A DNA stretch of 34,528 nucleotides. Origin: an uncultured Alphaproteobacteria bacterium. GTDB lineage: Bacteria; Pseudomonadota; Alphaproteobacteria; RF32; CAG-239. The notes beneath the pieces were generated by a model. That model did no database searches. It was not told where the DNA came from and saw nothing but the letters and a program-made list of their open reading frames with translations. Made by a program: the position numbers and the translations under genes. The stretch covers positions 1 to 34,528 of the forward strand of contig CALXOP010000024.1 in assembly GCA_944390035.1 (NCBI GenBank). The letters run 5' to 3'. The number at the start of each line of letters is the position of its first letter. The stretch's first letter is position 1. Shown here one piece after another: positions 17,198 through 25,664 of this stretch.

Positions 17198-18581
17198 TTC
17201 GTTAATCTTTTTGTGGATGTTTCTACCAATCGTTTTGGGTCTTTATTTTCTGACTAAAGAAAACTATCGCAACGTGTTATTACTGGTGGCCAGCTTGTTT
17301 TTCTATGCTTGGGGTGAACCGGTTTATGTCGTCATTATGTTATTGTCGATTGGAATTAACTGCGTATGTGGTTTGAAAATCGGTGTCAGTGATGAGAAAA
17401 AACGCAAAAAAGCTCTGGTGTGGGGCGTGGTCATTAACTTGGCCTTGCTCGGTGTCTTTAAGTATTCCGGCTTTTTTATGGAAAATGTAAATGCGGTTTT
17501 CGGTCTTAATGTAGAGGTTAAAAAGTTACCTTTGCCGATTGGTATTTCTTTTTACACCTTCCAATCTATTTCTTATTTGGTGGATATTTATCGTCGAGTT
17601 TGCGAGCCGCAAAGAAGTTTGGTTAAGATGGGGTTGTTTATTTCCTTCTTCCCTCAATTGATTGCCGGACCGATTTTGAAATATTACGACATTGCGGCAC
17701 AAATTGATAATCGCAAAGTGTCTTTTGTTTTGTTTAATCAAGGAGCTGTTCGCTTTTTGCAAGGTTTGGCAAAAAAGGTTATTATTGCTAATATTATGGC
17801 AAAAACTGCCGATGAAATCTTTGGCTTAGGGTTAAATGATATTTCTACGCCGATGGCTTGGATTGGTATTGTTGCTTATACCTTCCAAATTTATTTCGAT
17901 TTTTCTGGCTACTCAGATATGGCTATCGGTTTGGGTAAGATGTTTGGTTTCCACATTAATGAGAACTTTAACTATCCTTACATCTCTACTTCAATTAAAG
18001 ATTTTTGGAGAAGGTGGCATATTTCACTTTCAACTTGGTTTAAGGAATATTTGTATATTCCGTTGGGGGGAAACCGCGAGGGAAAATTCAAGACCTATCG
18101 TAATTTGATGATTGTGTTCTTTATGACCGGTTTGTGGCATGGTGCAAGTTGGAACTTTGTGGTTTGGGGCTTGTTCCATGGTGTGTTCTTGGTTTTTGAG
18201 CGCATTTTGCCGGTTGAGAAATTCTTGAGATTCCGCCTTATTCAAACCGCCTATACTTTGTTAGTTGTCATGGTGGGTTGGGTGTTCTTCAGAGCTGAAA
18301 ACTTAAGCTTGGCTCTGGGGTATCTTAACAGAATGTTTGTTCCTTACAAAACCGATGTTTATTCAGCATATCTGTCCAATGAGTTCTTAATGGTTCTGGC
18401 GTTGGCTGTTTTGAGTTGCGGTTTCTTAAAGCTCTTGTTTGATAAATTGCCGGTTAAAACCGAATATAAGTTTGGATTTATGCGTTTGGCTAATCCGGCT
18501 TGGTGTGCAGTGATTACTTATTTCAGTGTGTTGCTCTTGGCTAGTAATACCTATAATCCGTTTATTTATTTCAGGTTCTGA
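17187..18581 (+). CDS. Second AlgI-like MBOAT O-acyltransferase
   Basis: Paralogue of the gene at 12728, 464 residues, with the same motif order: FYAWGEP, PIGISFYTFQSISYLVDIYRR, PQLIAGPILKYYDI, DFSGYSDMAIGLGKMFGF, DFWRRWHISLSTWF, YIPLGGNREG and GLWHGASWN with H318 as the conserved histidine. It should pass acetyl groups across the inner membrane to the two AlgJ-like proteins encoded immediately downstream. It starts within rmlD and its stop codon shares a base with the ATG of the next gene. This links O-acetylation directly to rhamnose synthesis. Confidence 0.93.
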   Translation: MVFSSLIFLWMFLPIVLGLYFLTKENYRNVLLLVASLFFYAWGEPVYVVIMLLSIGINCVCGLKIGVSDEKKRKKALVWGVVINLALLGVFKYSGFFMENVNAVFGLNVEVKKLPLPIGISFYTFQSISYLVDIYRRVCEPQRSLVKMGLFISFFPQLIAGPILKYYDIAAQIDNRKVSFVLFNQGAVRFLQGLAKKVIIANIMAKTADEIFGLGLNDISTPMAWIGIVAYTFQIYFDFSGYSDMAIGLGKMFGFHINENFNYPYISTSIKDFWRRWHISLSTWFKEYLYIPLGGNREGKFKTYRNLMIVFFMTGLWHGASWNFVVWGLFHGVFLVFERILPVEKFLRFRLIQTAYTLLVVMVGWVFFRAENLSLALGYLNRMFVPYKTDVYSAYLSNEFLMVLALAVLSCGFLKLLFDKLPVKTEYKFGFMRLANPAWCAVITYFSVLLLASNTYNPFIYFRF

Positions 18582-19705
18582 TGATGAAAAAGTTGTATGT
18601 CTTATATCGTTTGGTTCCGGCGGCTATTTTTTGCTTTATTGTGTTTTGGCCGTTTTTAGCGAATGTGTTCTTCAGTAATACCGAAGTGTTGGATAATCGC
18701 CCGTTAAAAACAAAACCGGTTCAATTTGATCGAAATTTTAGTAAAAATTTTGAGGCCTATTATAATGATACTTTTGCGGGGCGAAAAGATTTGGTTTCTA
18801 AATATATCAAATTAAAGCAGGCTCTTAAAATTGATACCGGACAGTATTTTTACGGCGATAAAGGTTGGATGTTCTATGATTCCGTTAAAGTTAATAACGG
18901 AAATACGATGGTTGATTACTATGGAGAAGTGCGTTTTAGTGATGAACAATTACAAAAAATGGTTGAAGGTATCAATATGGCTGCTGATTTTTATGCCAAA
19001 CGCGGTGCCAAATATTTTATTGTGATTGCGCCAAATAAGGAACGTATTTACTCGGAATATATGCCGGAGCGTATGCAAAAGGCCAGGGTATCGGAAGTGT
19101 CACGTATGGATGCCGCGGTTGAATATTTGAAAGAACATACAAAAACGGTATTTGTTAATTTAACACAGCCGATTTTGGAGGCCAAAGCAGATTTTCCTTA
19201 TAATTTGTATTTTAAGAAAGATACACACTGGAATAATATCGGAGCTTATGTCGGGTTCGAAAATGTGGCTCGGACGCTTAATCAGAATGGTGTTGCTTTG
19301 CCGCAAAAACATTTGACGATGGAAATGATTCGACCAACAGGCAAACGTCATGTCGATATGCATCCGGAAGCATTGGAAATGGAATATGAAATTGATTATT
19401 TATTGAATAATCAATCTGAGTGTGTGTCTCCCGAAAAATATGTTTGGGTGTGCGATAACAAAAGCAAAGGAAATGGCAAAACATTAATGGTGTTGGGGGA
19501 TTCTTTTGCCGGTGCGTTAATGCCTTATTTTAATAAAGCATTTTCTAAGACAATCAATGCTCCGGCCGGAAATAAAAAATTATCTTATTACCAGAAATTA
19601 ATGGATACCTATAAACCAGATGTTGTTATTGATGAGTTGATTGAACGCTATTTCTCGCGTTATGCAAATTATGGTCGTATCTTTTCGGGGCATTATGATG
19701 ATTAA
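18581..19705 (+). CDS. AlgJ-like SGNH-type O-acetyltransferase, copy A
   Basis: A 374-residue protein with one N-terminal membrane anchor (about residues 9-31) and a periplasmic SGNH-like domain. Motifs: LDNRPLKTKP, FEAYYNDTFAGRK, GDKGWMFYDS, VIAPNKERIYSEYMPE, then D214-T-H216-W and LGD307-S308-FAG, giving the complete Asp-His-Ser set known for AlgJ and AlgX. The C-terminus has YKPDVVIDELIERYFSRY. It is a close tandem relative of the next gene. Two ATGs (18581 and 18584) are possible starts; the first overlaps the preceding stop. The acetyl donor path would be the upstream MBOAT. Confidence 0.88.
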   Translation: MMKKLYVLYRLVPAAIFCFIVFWPFLANVFFSNTEVLDNRPLKTKPVQFDRNFSKNFEAYYNDTFAGRKDLVSKYIKLKQALKIDTGQYFYGDKGWMFYDSVKVNNGNTMVDYYGEVRFSDEQLQKMVEGINMAADFYAKRGAKYFIVIAPNKERIYSEYMPERMQKARVSEVSRMDAAVEYLKEHTKTVFVNLTQPILEAKADFPYNLYFKKDTHWNNIGAYVGFENVARTLNQNGVALPQKHLTMEMIRPTGKRHVDMHPEALEMEYEIDYLLNNQSECVSPEKYVWVCDNKSKGNGKTLMVLGDSFAGALMPYFNKAFSKTINAPAGNKKLSYYQKLMDTYKPDVVIDELIERYFSRYANYGRIFSGHYDD

Positions 19706-20837
19706 AAAAAACCTTAAAAATATTTTTGTTTGGTATCGTTTGTTGCCCGCGTTGGTGTTTGTTTATTGGGTGTTTTATCCCTTTGTGGCTAATTTGTTTT
19801 CAAGTAATGCCGAATTGTTGGATAATCGTCCGTTGAAAACAAAACCAACGGAATTGAGCCTTGATTTTCCAAAGGAATTTGAAGCGTACTATAATGATAC
19901 CTTTGCCGGGCGCAAAAGATTGCTCAAAAAATATGGAAAAATTCAATATAAATTAGGTATTGATAACGGAATTACCATCTTAGGGCAGAAAGGATGGGCA
20001 TTCTATGATTCGGCAAAAGTGCCAGATGGCTATACTTTGATTGACTATTTTGGAGAAGTTCGCTTTAGTGAAGACGAACTGAGACAAATGGCTCAAGGTA
20101 TTGAAAAAGCCAGAGCGTTTTATGCCCGTCAGGGAATCGATTATATTATTATTATTGCTCCGAATAAAGAAGCTATGTATTCTGAGTTTATGCCTGAACG
20201 TTTGCAAAAACAAAGAAAGTCTGATAAGTCCCGTATGGATTTGGCGGTGGAATATTTGCAACAAAATACTAAAGTAAAAATTATTAATTTTAAAGATGCT
20301 TTGATGGCGGCTAAAAAAGATTTGCCAATGGAAATTTATTTCCCACTTGATTCCCACTGGAATGAGATTGGAAGCTATGTCGGCTATACGGCAATGGCAA
20401 AGTATTTAAATAAATTTGGCTATCATTTGCCGGTGAAGAAAATATCTGAAGATATGATTACGGTTGCCGGAAGCCAAAAATCGGACTTGGATGTCGCCGG
20501 CATTAAAGATACAAATTATCATGTCGCGTTCTTTGATGATATGAAAATCCAATGTCTTAAAAATGAAGATAATGGGTTTATGATGGTGTTTGAAAATCCG
20601 CAAGCAAAAGAAAAGAAAACTTTGTTTATGATTAGAGATTCTTTTGGGGTGGGGTTGATGCCGTATTTAAATAAAGCTTTTCAAAAAACGATTTATGCTC
20701 ATAACAAGTATAATAAACGTGAACAGTTGGAGGCTTTGATTAAAGAGTATAAGCCAGATATTATGGTGGATGAATTGGTTGAACGCTATTTTGACCGTTT
20801 CTTGAAATATAACGATTTATATGGAGATAAAAAATGA
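19695..20837 (+). CDS. AlgJ-like SGNH-type O-acetyltransferase, copy B
   Basis: About 380 residues and colinear with copy A throughout: an N-terminal anchor, LDNRPLKTKP, FEAYYNDTFAGRK, GQKGWAFYDS, IIAPNKEAMYSEFMPE, then D219-S-H221-W and IRD315-S316-FGVGLMPY, then YKPDIMVDELVERYF. The catalytic set is complete, though the residue before Asp-Ser is Arg rather than Gly. Start at 19695 or 19698, inside the end of copy A, so both are translated in series. An in-frame ATG at 19641 lies well inside copy A and is not used here. Duplication followed by divergence suggests two acceptor positions or sugars. Confidence 0.87.
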   Translation: MMIKKNLKNIFVWYRLLPALVFVYWVFYPFVANLFSSNAELLDNRPLKTKPTELSLDFPKEFEAYYNDTFAGRKRLLKKYGKIQYKLGIDNGITILGQKGWAFYDSAKVPDGYTLIDYFGEVRFSEDELRQMAQGIEKARAFYARQGIDYIIIIAPNKEAMYSEFMPERLQKQRKSDKSRMDLAVEYLQQNTKVKIINFKDALMAAKKDLPMEIYFPLDSHWNEIGSYVGYTAMAKYLNKFGYHLPVKKISEDMITVAGSQKSDLDVAGIKDTNYHVAFFDDMKIQCLKNEDNGFMMVFENPQAKEKKTLFMIRDSFGVGLMPYLNKAFQKTIYAHNKYNKREQLEALIKEYKPDIMVDELVERYFDRFLKYNDLYGDKK

Positions 20838-21865
20838 AATCTATTCTCGTTACCGGCGGGGCCGGCTTTATCGGGGCTAATTTTGTTCCGTATTTTGCAA
20901 AAAAATATCCTGAATATCTGGTAATTAATTTGGATAAACTGACCTATGCCGGCAATTTGGATAATTTGGAAGACTGCAAGGATTGCCCGAATTATAAATT
21001 TGTGAAGGGTGATATTTGTGACCGTGACTTAATTGAGAAACTTTTTAGAGAATATGATGTTAGAGGTGTGGTGCATTTTGCCGCTGAAAGCCACGTTGAT
21101 AACTCCATTACCGGACCGAAAGCCTTTATTGAAACCAATGTTGTGGGAACATTTACCTTGTTGGATGTGGCCAGAAATTATTGGATGAGTGCCCCAAACC
21201 AATTTAGGGAAGGTTATGAAGAGTGCCGCTTTCATCATATCTCGACAGATGAAGTGTATGGTGCATTAGGAGAAAGTGGGTATTTTTATGAAACAACGCC
21301 ATATGACCCAAGCTCACCTTATTCAGCCTCAAAGGCCAGTTCGGATATGATTGTGAAAGCATATCACCGGACTTATGGTATGAACGTTACGATTTCTAAC
21401 TGCTCGAATAATTACGGTCCGAAGCAACATCCGGAAAAACTTATTCCGAAAATTATTTCCAACTGCTTGGAAGAAAAAAATATTCCGATTTATGGGGATG
21501 GCAAAAATGTACGCGACTGGTTATATGTTTTGGATCACTGCAAGGCGATTGATTTGATTTTCCATAAAGGGAAATCAGGTGAAACCTATAATATCGGCGG
21601 GCATAACGAAAAGAACAATTTGGAAATCGTAGATGCCATTTGTGCTATCTTGGATAAGAAAATGCCTAAAAAATCTGGCGGCTCTTATAAAGATTTGGTC
21701 GTCTTTGTTAAAGACAGACCGGGACATGACCGTCGTTATGCGATTGATGCCACAAAACTTTCAACTCAACTGGGATGGAAAGCCGATGAGAATTTTGCCA
21801 GCGGCATTGTTAAAACCGTTGATTGGTATTTGGCAAAGTTAACGGGGGCTAAAGCGGCTGAGTAA
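20834..21865 (+). CDS. rmlB: dTDP-glucose 4,6-dehydratase
   Basis: Second enzyme of the rhamnose pathway, making dTDP-4-keto-6-deoxyglucose. The 343-residue extended SDR has TGGAGFIGANF, DKLTYAGNLDNL, HFAAESHVDNSI, STDEVYG (with the catalytic Asp-Glu), YSASKASSD with the Tyr-Lys pair, NYGPKQHPEKLIP and RDWLYVLDHC, all diagnostic. It overlaps copy B by 4 bases (ATGA). In most clusters rmlB lies next to rmlA, C and D; here three O-acetylation genes are inserted before it. Confidence 0.97.
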   Translation: MKSILVTGGAGFIGANFVPYFAKKYPEYLVINLDKLTYAGNLDNLEDCKDCPNYKFVKGDICDRDLIEKLFREYDVRGVVHFAAESHVDNSITGPKAFIETNVVGTFTLLDVARNYWMSAPNQFREGYEECRFHHISTDEVYGALGESGYFYETTPYDPSSPYSASKASSDMIVKAYHRTYGMNVTISNCSNNYGPKQHPEKLIPKIISNCLEEKNIPIYGDGKNVRDWLYVLDHCKAIDLIFHKGKSGETYNIGGHNEKNNLEIVDAICAILDKKMPKKSGGSYKDLVVFVKDRPGHDRRYAIDATKLSTQLGWKADENFASGIVKTVDWYLAKLTGAKAAE

Positions 21866-21868
21866 GAT

Positions 21869-23044
21869 ATGGCAATGCTTGGTAAAAAAATAAAAAAAAT
21901 CAGAAATTGGTGGCAGAATAAAAAAAATTTGCCCCAATTTCGCGCCAAGCTGTTAAATCTTAAAGAAGCCAAAGCGCCCTATAAAGTTGTTTTGATTTCT
22001 CATGAACTGTCGGCAACGGGAGCACCGTTGATGTTGTTGGCCGCGGCAAGGGCTATTTTGCAAGACGGCGGTCAGGTGAGGGTGTTGGCTTATTTGGATG
22101 GCGTTTTGAAAAGCAAGTTCCGGCAGCTCGGGGTGGAGGTTTTTGTTCATCCGGATTTTCGCGATAATTCTAAATTGCTTAATGAATTTGGCGGAGATTG
22201 TGATTATGCCGTTGCCAATACGGTGGTGACATATCCGGCTATTTCTTTGCTTAAAGGGCCGCAAATATTGTGGTGGATTCATGAAGGCAAAGTAATTGAT
22301 GATGATTATATTGCCCGTTTTAGAAAAAAGAAATTTCGGCCTGATTTGGAAGAAACTTTACGCTTGGCTCCTAAGCTTGCTGTCGTCAGTGATTATGCCA
22401 AGCAAGTGGTGGAAAAATACAGTCACCATGTTCATATCTTGAATTTGGCTGAAGAGGATTGGGGGCAAACGCGTTTTTGTGCTCGGCAACAAGGGGAACC
22501 CTTGCGTGTGGCTATGTTGGGTGCCGTTTGCCCGATTAAAGGTCAAGACGTGGCGTTGCAGGCGGTGGCAAGTTTAGCTCCTGCTTATGCAAAGCAAATT
22601 GTTTTGGTGGTGGCCGGTAAACAAGATGATGCTTATGCGCAAAACTTGAAAGAAAAGTATAAGGAGCTTTCAAATGTAGAGTGGCGAGCAGCCGTTTCTG
22701 TTGAACAACTCAAGCAGTTTTATGAAGCGCAAGATGTGATTTTGGTGGCATCAAGGGATGAGTCTTTTTCATTGGTGGCTTTAGAGGCTTGTATGTCCGG
22801 AAAACCGTTGATTGTCAGTTCTAATGTCGGGGCAAAGTTTTTGGTTAATCCCGGTGAAAACGGTTTTGTTTTTGAGAGCGAAAATGCCGAAAGTCTTAAA
22901 TTTGCCATTATCCAAATATTGGATAATAGAGAGAACTTGCAGAAACTGGGAGATAATTCTCGCAAAAAATACCTTGAAAATGCAACACCGGAAGTTTTTT
23001 CACGTAATTTTTTGCAATTATTGAAAAATAAATCCAAATTTTAA
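21869..23044 (+). CDS. Glycosyltransferase family 4 protein
   Basis: A 391-residue cytoplasmic GT-B glycosyltransferase, presumably adding a sugar (perhaps rhamnose) to a lipid-linked glycan. The N-terminus is very basic (KKIKKIRNWWQNKK), suiting membrane association. The acceptor domain starts VVLISHELSATGAPLML. The donor domain has MLGAVCPIKGQDVALQAV and VASRDESFSLVALEACMSGKPLI, the E-x7-E region of GT4 enzymes, then GENGFVF. It starts 3 bases after rmlB without a strong ribosome site and is the last gene of the run. The exact donor and acceptor cannot be told from sequence. Confidence 0.88.
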   Translation: MAMLGKKIKKIRNWWQNKKNLPQFRAKLLNLKEAKAPYKVVLISHELSATGAPLMLLAAARAILQDGGQVRVLAYLDGVLKSKFRQLGVEVFVHPDFRDNSKLLNEFGGDCDYAVANTVVTYPAISLLKGPQILWWIHEGKVIDDDYIARFRKKKFRPDLEETLRLAPKLAVVSDYAKQVVEKYSHHVHILNLAEEDWGQTRFCARQQGEPLRVAMLGAVCPIKGQDVALQAVASLAPAYAKQIVLVVAGKQDDAYAQNLKEKYKELSNVEWRAAVSVEQLKQFYEAQDVILVASRDESFSLVALEACMSGKPLIVSSNVGAKFLVNPGENGFVFESENAESLKFAIIQILDNRENLQKLGDNSRKKYLENATPEVFSRNFLQLLKNKSKF

Positions 23045-23111
23045 ACTTTATTTTAGCTTCTTTGTATTTATTTAATTCTTGATTAGTCTTATATATCAAG
23101 AAAGGTTATTT

Positions 23112-24461
23112 ATGGATACAAGTAGTATTGTGGATGCCTCTCAATTAATTTGGGGGATGAATCCAAAAATTGTGGCGATAGCTATCGTGACAATTTGTTA
23201 TCTGGTGATTTTTTCTGAAAAAGTCAACCGTGCCATTATGGCTTTGCTCGGTGCCGCGGCAATGGTTATCAGCGGTATCCTGACGCAAAAAACAGCCTTG
23301 GCGGGAATCGATTTTAACACAATTGCCCTTTTGGTCGGTATGATGATTATTGTGGCAATTTGTGAGCGTTCTGGAATGTTCCAATTTGTGGCCATTTGGG
23401 GCGCTAAAAGAGTTCATGCCAATCCAAGAGGATTGTTGGTTGTTTTGGGGCTGGTTACCGCATTATTTTCAGCGTTTTTGGATAATGTGACAACCGTTTT
23501 ACTTATTGCGCCGGTTACGTTTCGTATTTGCCAACGTTTGAAACTTAATCCTTATCCGTTTTTGGTGATGGAAATTTTTGCTTCAAACTTGGGCGGAACG
23601 GCTACTCTTATCGGGGATCCTCCGAACATTTTAATCGGTTCGTCAATTAATTTGAGCTTTAATGACTTCTTGGTTACTTTGGGGCCGGTGGTTGCCGTGT
23701 CCATGCTTATCTTAATCGGTATTTTTGATTTTGTGGTCGGTCGTAAATTAACGGCAGCTGATGAAGATAAAGCCTTGGTAATGAAGATGAACGAAGTGCA
23801 ATGTATTGCCGACAAAGGATTGCTTATCAAATCCTTGGTGGTTTTGTGCGGCGTGATTGCCAGCTTTATTTTTGCACACCAACTCAATATGGACAATGGA
23901 ACAATTGCTCTGACAGGTGCTGCCATTTTGATGCTGTTGTACACTTTTAAGGGCAATGCCGAAGAAAGAGATGATAAAGTACGTACGGCTCTTTCGGCCG
24001 TCGATTGGACGACAATCTTCTTCTTTATCGGTTTGTTTGTGATGGTGTATGGTTTGGAAGTAACCGGAATCTTGTCTTATTTGGGGCATAAGTTTATTGA
24101 AATGACCGAGGGAAGTGTTAATCGTTTGGTCTTTTTGATTCTGTGGAGCTCGGCTATCTTGTCCAGCATTATTGATAATATTCCTTTTGTCGCAACCATG
24201 ATTCCGATGTTGAAGTCTATGGAACCGTCTTTGGGCGGCAGAGAAGTAATGATACCGGTTTGGTGGGCTTTGTCCTTGGGTGCTTGTTTCGGCGGCAACG
24301 GTACATTGGTCGGTGCGTCGGCTAATGTTGTTGTGGCCGGTTTGGCTATGCGCGAAGGGCACCCGATTAACTTTATGAAATTCTTGTTATGGTCAATACC
24401 GGTCATGCTCATGAGTGTGATTGTGGCATCGGTGTTCCTATATCTGGAATTTATTATGTAA
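23112..24461 (+). CDS. ArsB/NhaD-superfamily anion or Na+/H+ transporter
   Basis: A 449-residue inner-membrane permease of the ion transporter superfamily that includes ArsB, NhaD and the mammalian P protein. About 11 membrane segments are visible. The paired signature halves are SAFLDNVTTVLLIAPVT and NLGGTATLIGDPPNILIG in the first half, and SSIIDNIPFVATMIP and GACFGGNGTLVGASANVV in the second. AAAGG sits 7 bases before the ATG at 23112; the in-frame ATG at 23079 lacks a ribosome site. The substrate (arsenite, sodium/proton, or a carboxylate) cannot be fixed from sequence, and no arsR, arsA or arsenate-pathway operon lies beside it. It ends at a strong terminator. Confidence 0.85.
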   Translation: MDTSSIVDASQLIWGMNPKIVAIAIVTICYLVIFSEKVNRAIMALLGAAAMVISGILTQKTALAGIDFNTIALLVGMMIIVAICERSGMFQFVAIWGAKRVHANPRGLLVVLGLVTALFSAFLDNVTTVLLIAPVTFRICQRLKLNPYPFLVMEIFASNLGGTATLIGDPPNILIGSSINLSFNDFLVTLGPVVAVSMLILIGIFDFVVGRKLTAADEDKALVMKMNEVQCIADKGLLIKSLVVLCGVIASFIFAHQLNMDNGTIALTGAAILMLLYTFKGNAEERDDKVRTALSAVDWTTIFFFIGLFVMVYGLEVTGILSYLGHKFIEMTEGSVNRLVFLILWSSAILSSIIDNIPFVATMIPMLKSMEPSLGGREVMIPVWWALSLGACFGGNGTLVGASANVVVAGLAMREGHPINFMKFLLWSIPVMLMSVIVASVFLYLEFIM

Positions 24462-24474
24462 AGTTCGAGATGTG

Positions 24475-24509
24475 AAAAAAAACCTCCGCAGTGCGGAGGT
24501 TTTTTTTTA
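24475..24509. terminator. Bidirectional terminator between transporter and TerC genes
   Basis: A-run, ACCTCCGCA paired with TGCGGAGGT, T-run. It is symmetric, so it can stop both converging transcripts. Confidence 0.92.
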
Positions 24510-24511
24510 TG

Positions 24512-25477
24512 CTATTGGTTTTGCTTTTTCTTGGTAGAAATCAGCGAGGCGGCAATTCCGATAAAGATAATTGAAAATGTTATCGATAAGGAGTGCCAAG
24601 CCTCTAATTTTAATCCGAAGTAAGGTAAGAATATCTTACTTCCGATGAAGATAAGAATAACTGATAAGGCTTGTTTGAGATAAACAAAACGATAGACCGC
24701 GGCCTCAAGCAAGAAATATAACGCTCTTAGGCCCAAAATGGCAAAGATGTTACTGGTGTAAATCACAAAAATATCTTGTGTAATCAAAAAGATTGCAGGG
24801 ATACTGTCGAGTGCAAAAATTACATCCATGGTTTCTACAATCAAGAGCGCAAAGAACAGCGGGGTGATGTAGTGATGACCGTTTCTTTTGAGGAAGAAAT
24901 GTTCTCCGTGAATTTCATGCGTGACATGAAAAAACTTAGAGATCGTTTTGTAAAGTCTGGTTTCTTTTAAGGGCGTTTCTTCTTCGGAAGACGGTAAAAC
25001 CATCTTGATACCGGTATAGAGTAAGAAAGCTGAAAAGATGTATAGTATCCAATGGAATTCTTTGATGAGGGCATCGCCGACAAAAATTAAAATTCCGCGC
25101 ATGACCAACGCGCCCAAAATACCCCAGAATAAGACTCGGTGTTGATACATTCTCGGAATTTGCAATGAGGTAAATATCAAAGAAATGATGAAGACGTTGT
25201 CTAATGACAAACTCTTTTCAACCAAAAATCCGGTGAAAAACAGCAAGCCTTTTTCCATGCCTTCTTCATACATGACAAAGACGCCGAAAATACAGGCGGC
25301 AAGAATATAGACAATGCACAAAATGAGGGTATGCATAAAGTTAGGAACTTCGTTTTTACGGTTAAAAAACAGCAAGTCCCAGAGCAGTAATACAATGACC
25401 GCAATACCAAAAATCACCCACATCCAAGTTTGGGAAATGGTGGTGTGATGTGTAAATAAATATTGTAATTTTTCCAT
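24512..25477 (-). CDS. TerC/Alx family membrane protein (putative Mn2+ exporter)
   Basis: A 321-residue membrane protein, the same length as E. coli Alx. About nine membrane helices are visible. Family motifs: WDLLFFNRK near the N-terminus, VEKSLSLDNVFIISLIF with conserved acidic residues inside a helix, and ETMDVIFALDSIPAIFLIT followed by TSNIFAILGLRALYF. Members export manganese or act beside secretion machinery. I looked for the Mn-sensing yybP-ykoY leader often found before this family and did not see it. The ribosome site is weak (AAGAAAG). A candidate promoter lies at 25516-25544. Confidence 0.9.
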   Translation of the reverse strand: MEKLQYLFTHHTTISQTWMWVIFGIAVIVLLLWDLLFFNRKNEVPNFMHTLILCIVYILAACIFGVFVMYEEGMEKGLLFFTGFLVEKSLSLDNVFIISLIFTSLQIPRMYQHRVLFWGILGALVMRGILIFVGDALIKEFHWILYIFSAFLLYTGIKMVLPSSEEETPLKETRLYKTISKFFHVTHEIHGEHFFLKRNGHHYITPLFFALLIVETMDVIFALDSIPAIFLITQDIFVIYTSNIFAILGLRALYFLLEAAVYRFVYLKQALSVILIFIGSKIFLPYFGLKLEAWHSLSITFSIIFIGIAASLISTKKKQNQ

Positions 25478-25515
25478 TGTTCTTTCTTATGCGTTAAAGT
25501 TAACTTACTTATTTG

Positions 25516-25544
25516 TGTTTAAGCCATTTACGGGAGAGCGTCAA
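25516..25544 (-). promoter_or_regulatory. Candidate promoter for terC-like gene
   Basis: On the minus strand TTGACG (25539-25544), 17-base spacer, TAAACA (25516-25521). Confidence 0.45.
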
Positions 25545-25602
25545 TTTGTATCTCCGGATAATTAACAAATAAAAAGGATTGTTTATAGCACTATATTTAT
25601 AG

Positions 25603-25630
25603 TTGCATATAAGATAGGGCTCTTTATACT
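25603..25630 (+). promoter_or_regulatory. Candidate promoter for FrhB-pyruvyltransferase fusion gene
   Basis: TTGCAT (25603-25608), 16-base spacer, TATACT (25625-25630), about 35 bases before the start codon. The -10 box lies in a small palindrome (TATACTTAAAGTATA), a possible operator. Confidence 0.5.
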
Positions 25631-25664
25631 TAAAGTATAATTTTTGTTTGAGGATTCCGAAGAT

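Noticed and set aside
23748..24362. Long leftward frame (204 codons) opposite the ArsB/NhaD-type transporter
   Set aside because: The opposite strand encodes clear transporter signatures; this frame is His/Gln-rich without recognisable motifs, as expected for a shadow.
25478..25600. Mn-sensing yybP-ykoY riboswitch before the TerC-like gene
   Set aside because: The conserved loops of that riboswitch class are not visible on the minus strand; only a candidate promoter and a weak ribosome site are seen.
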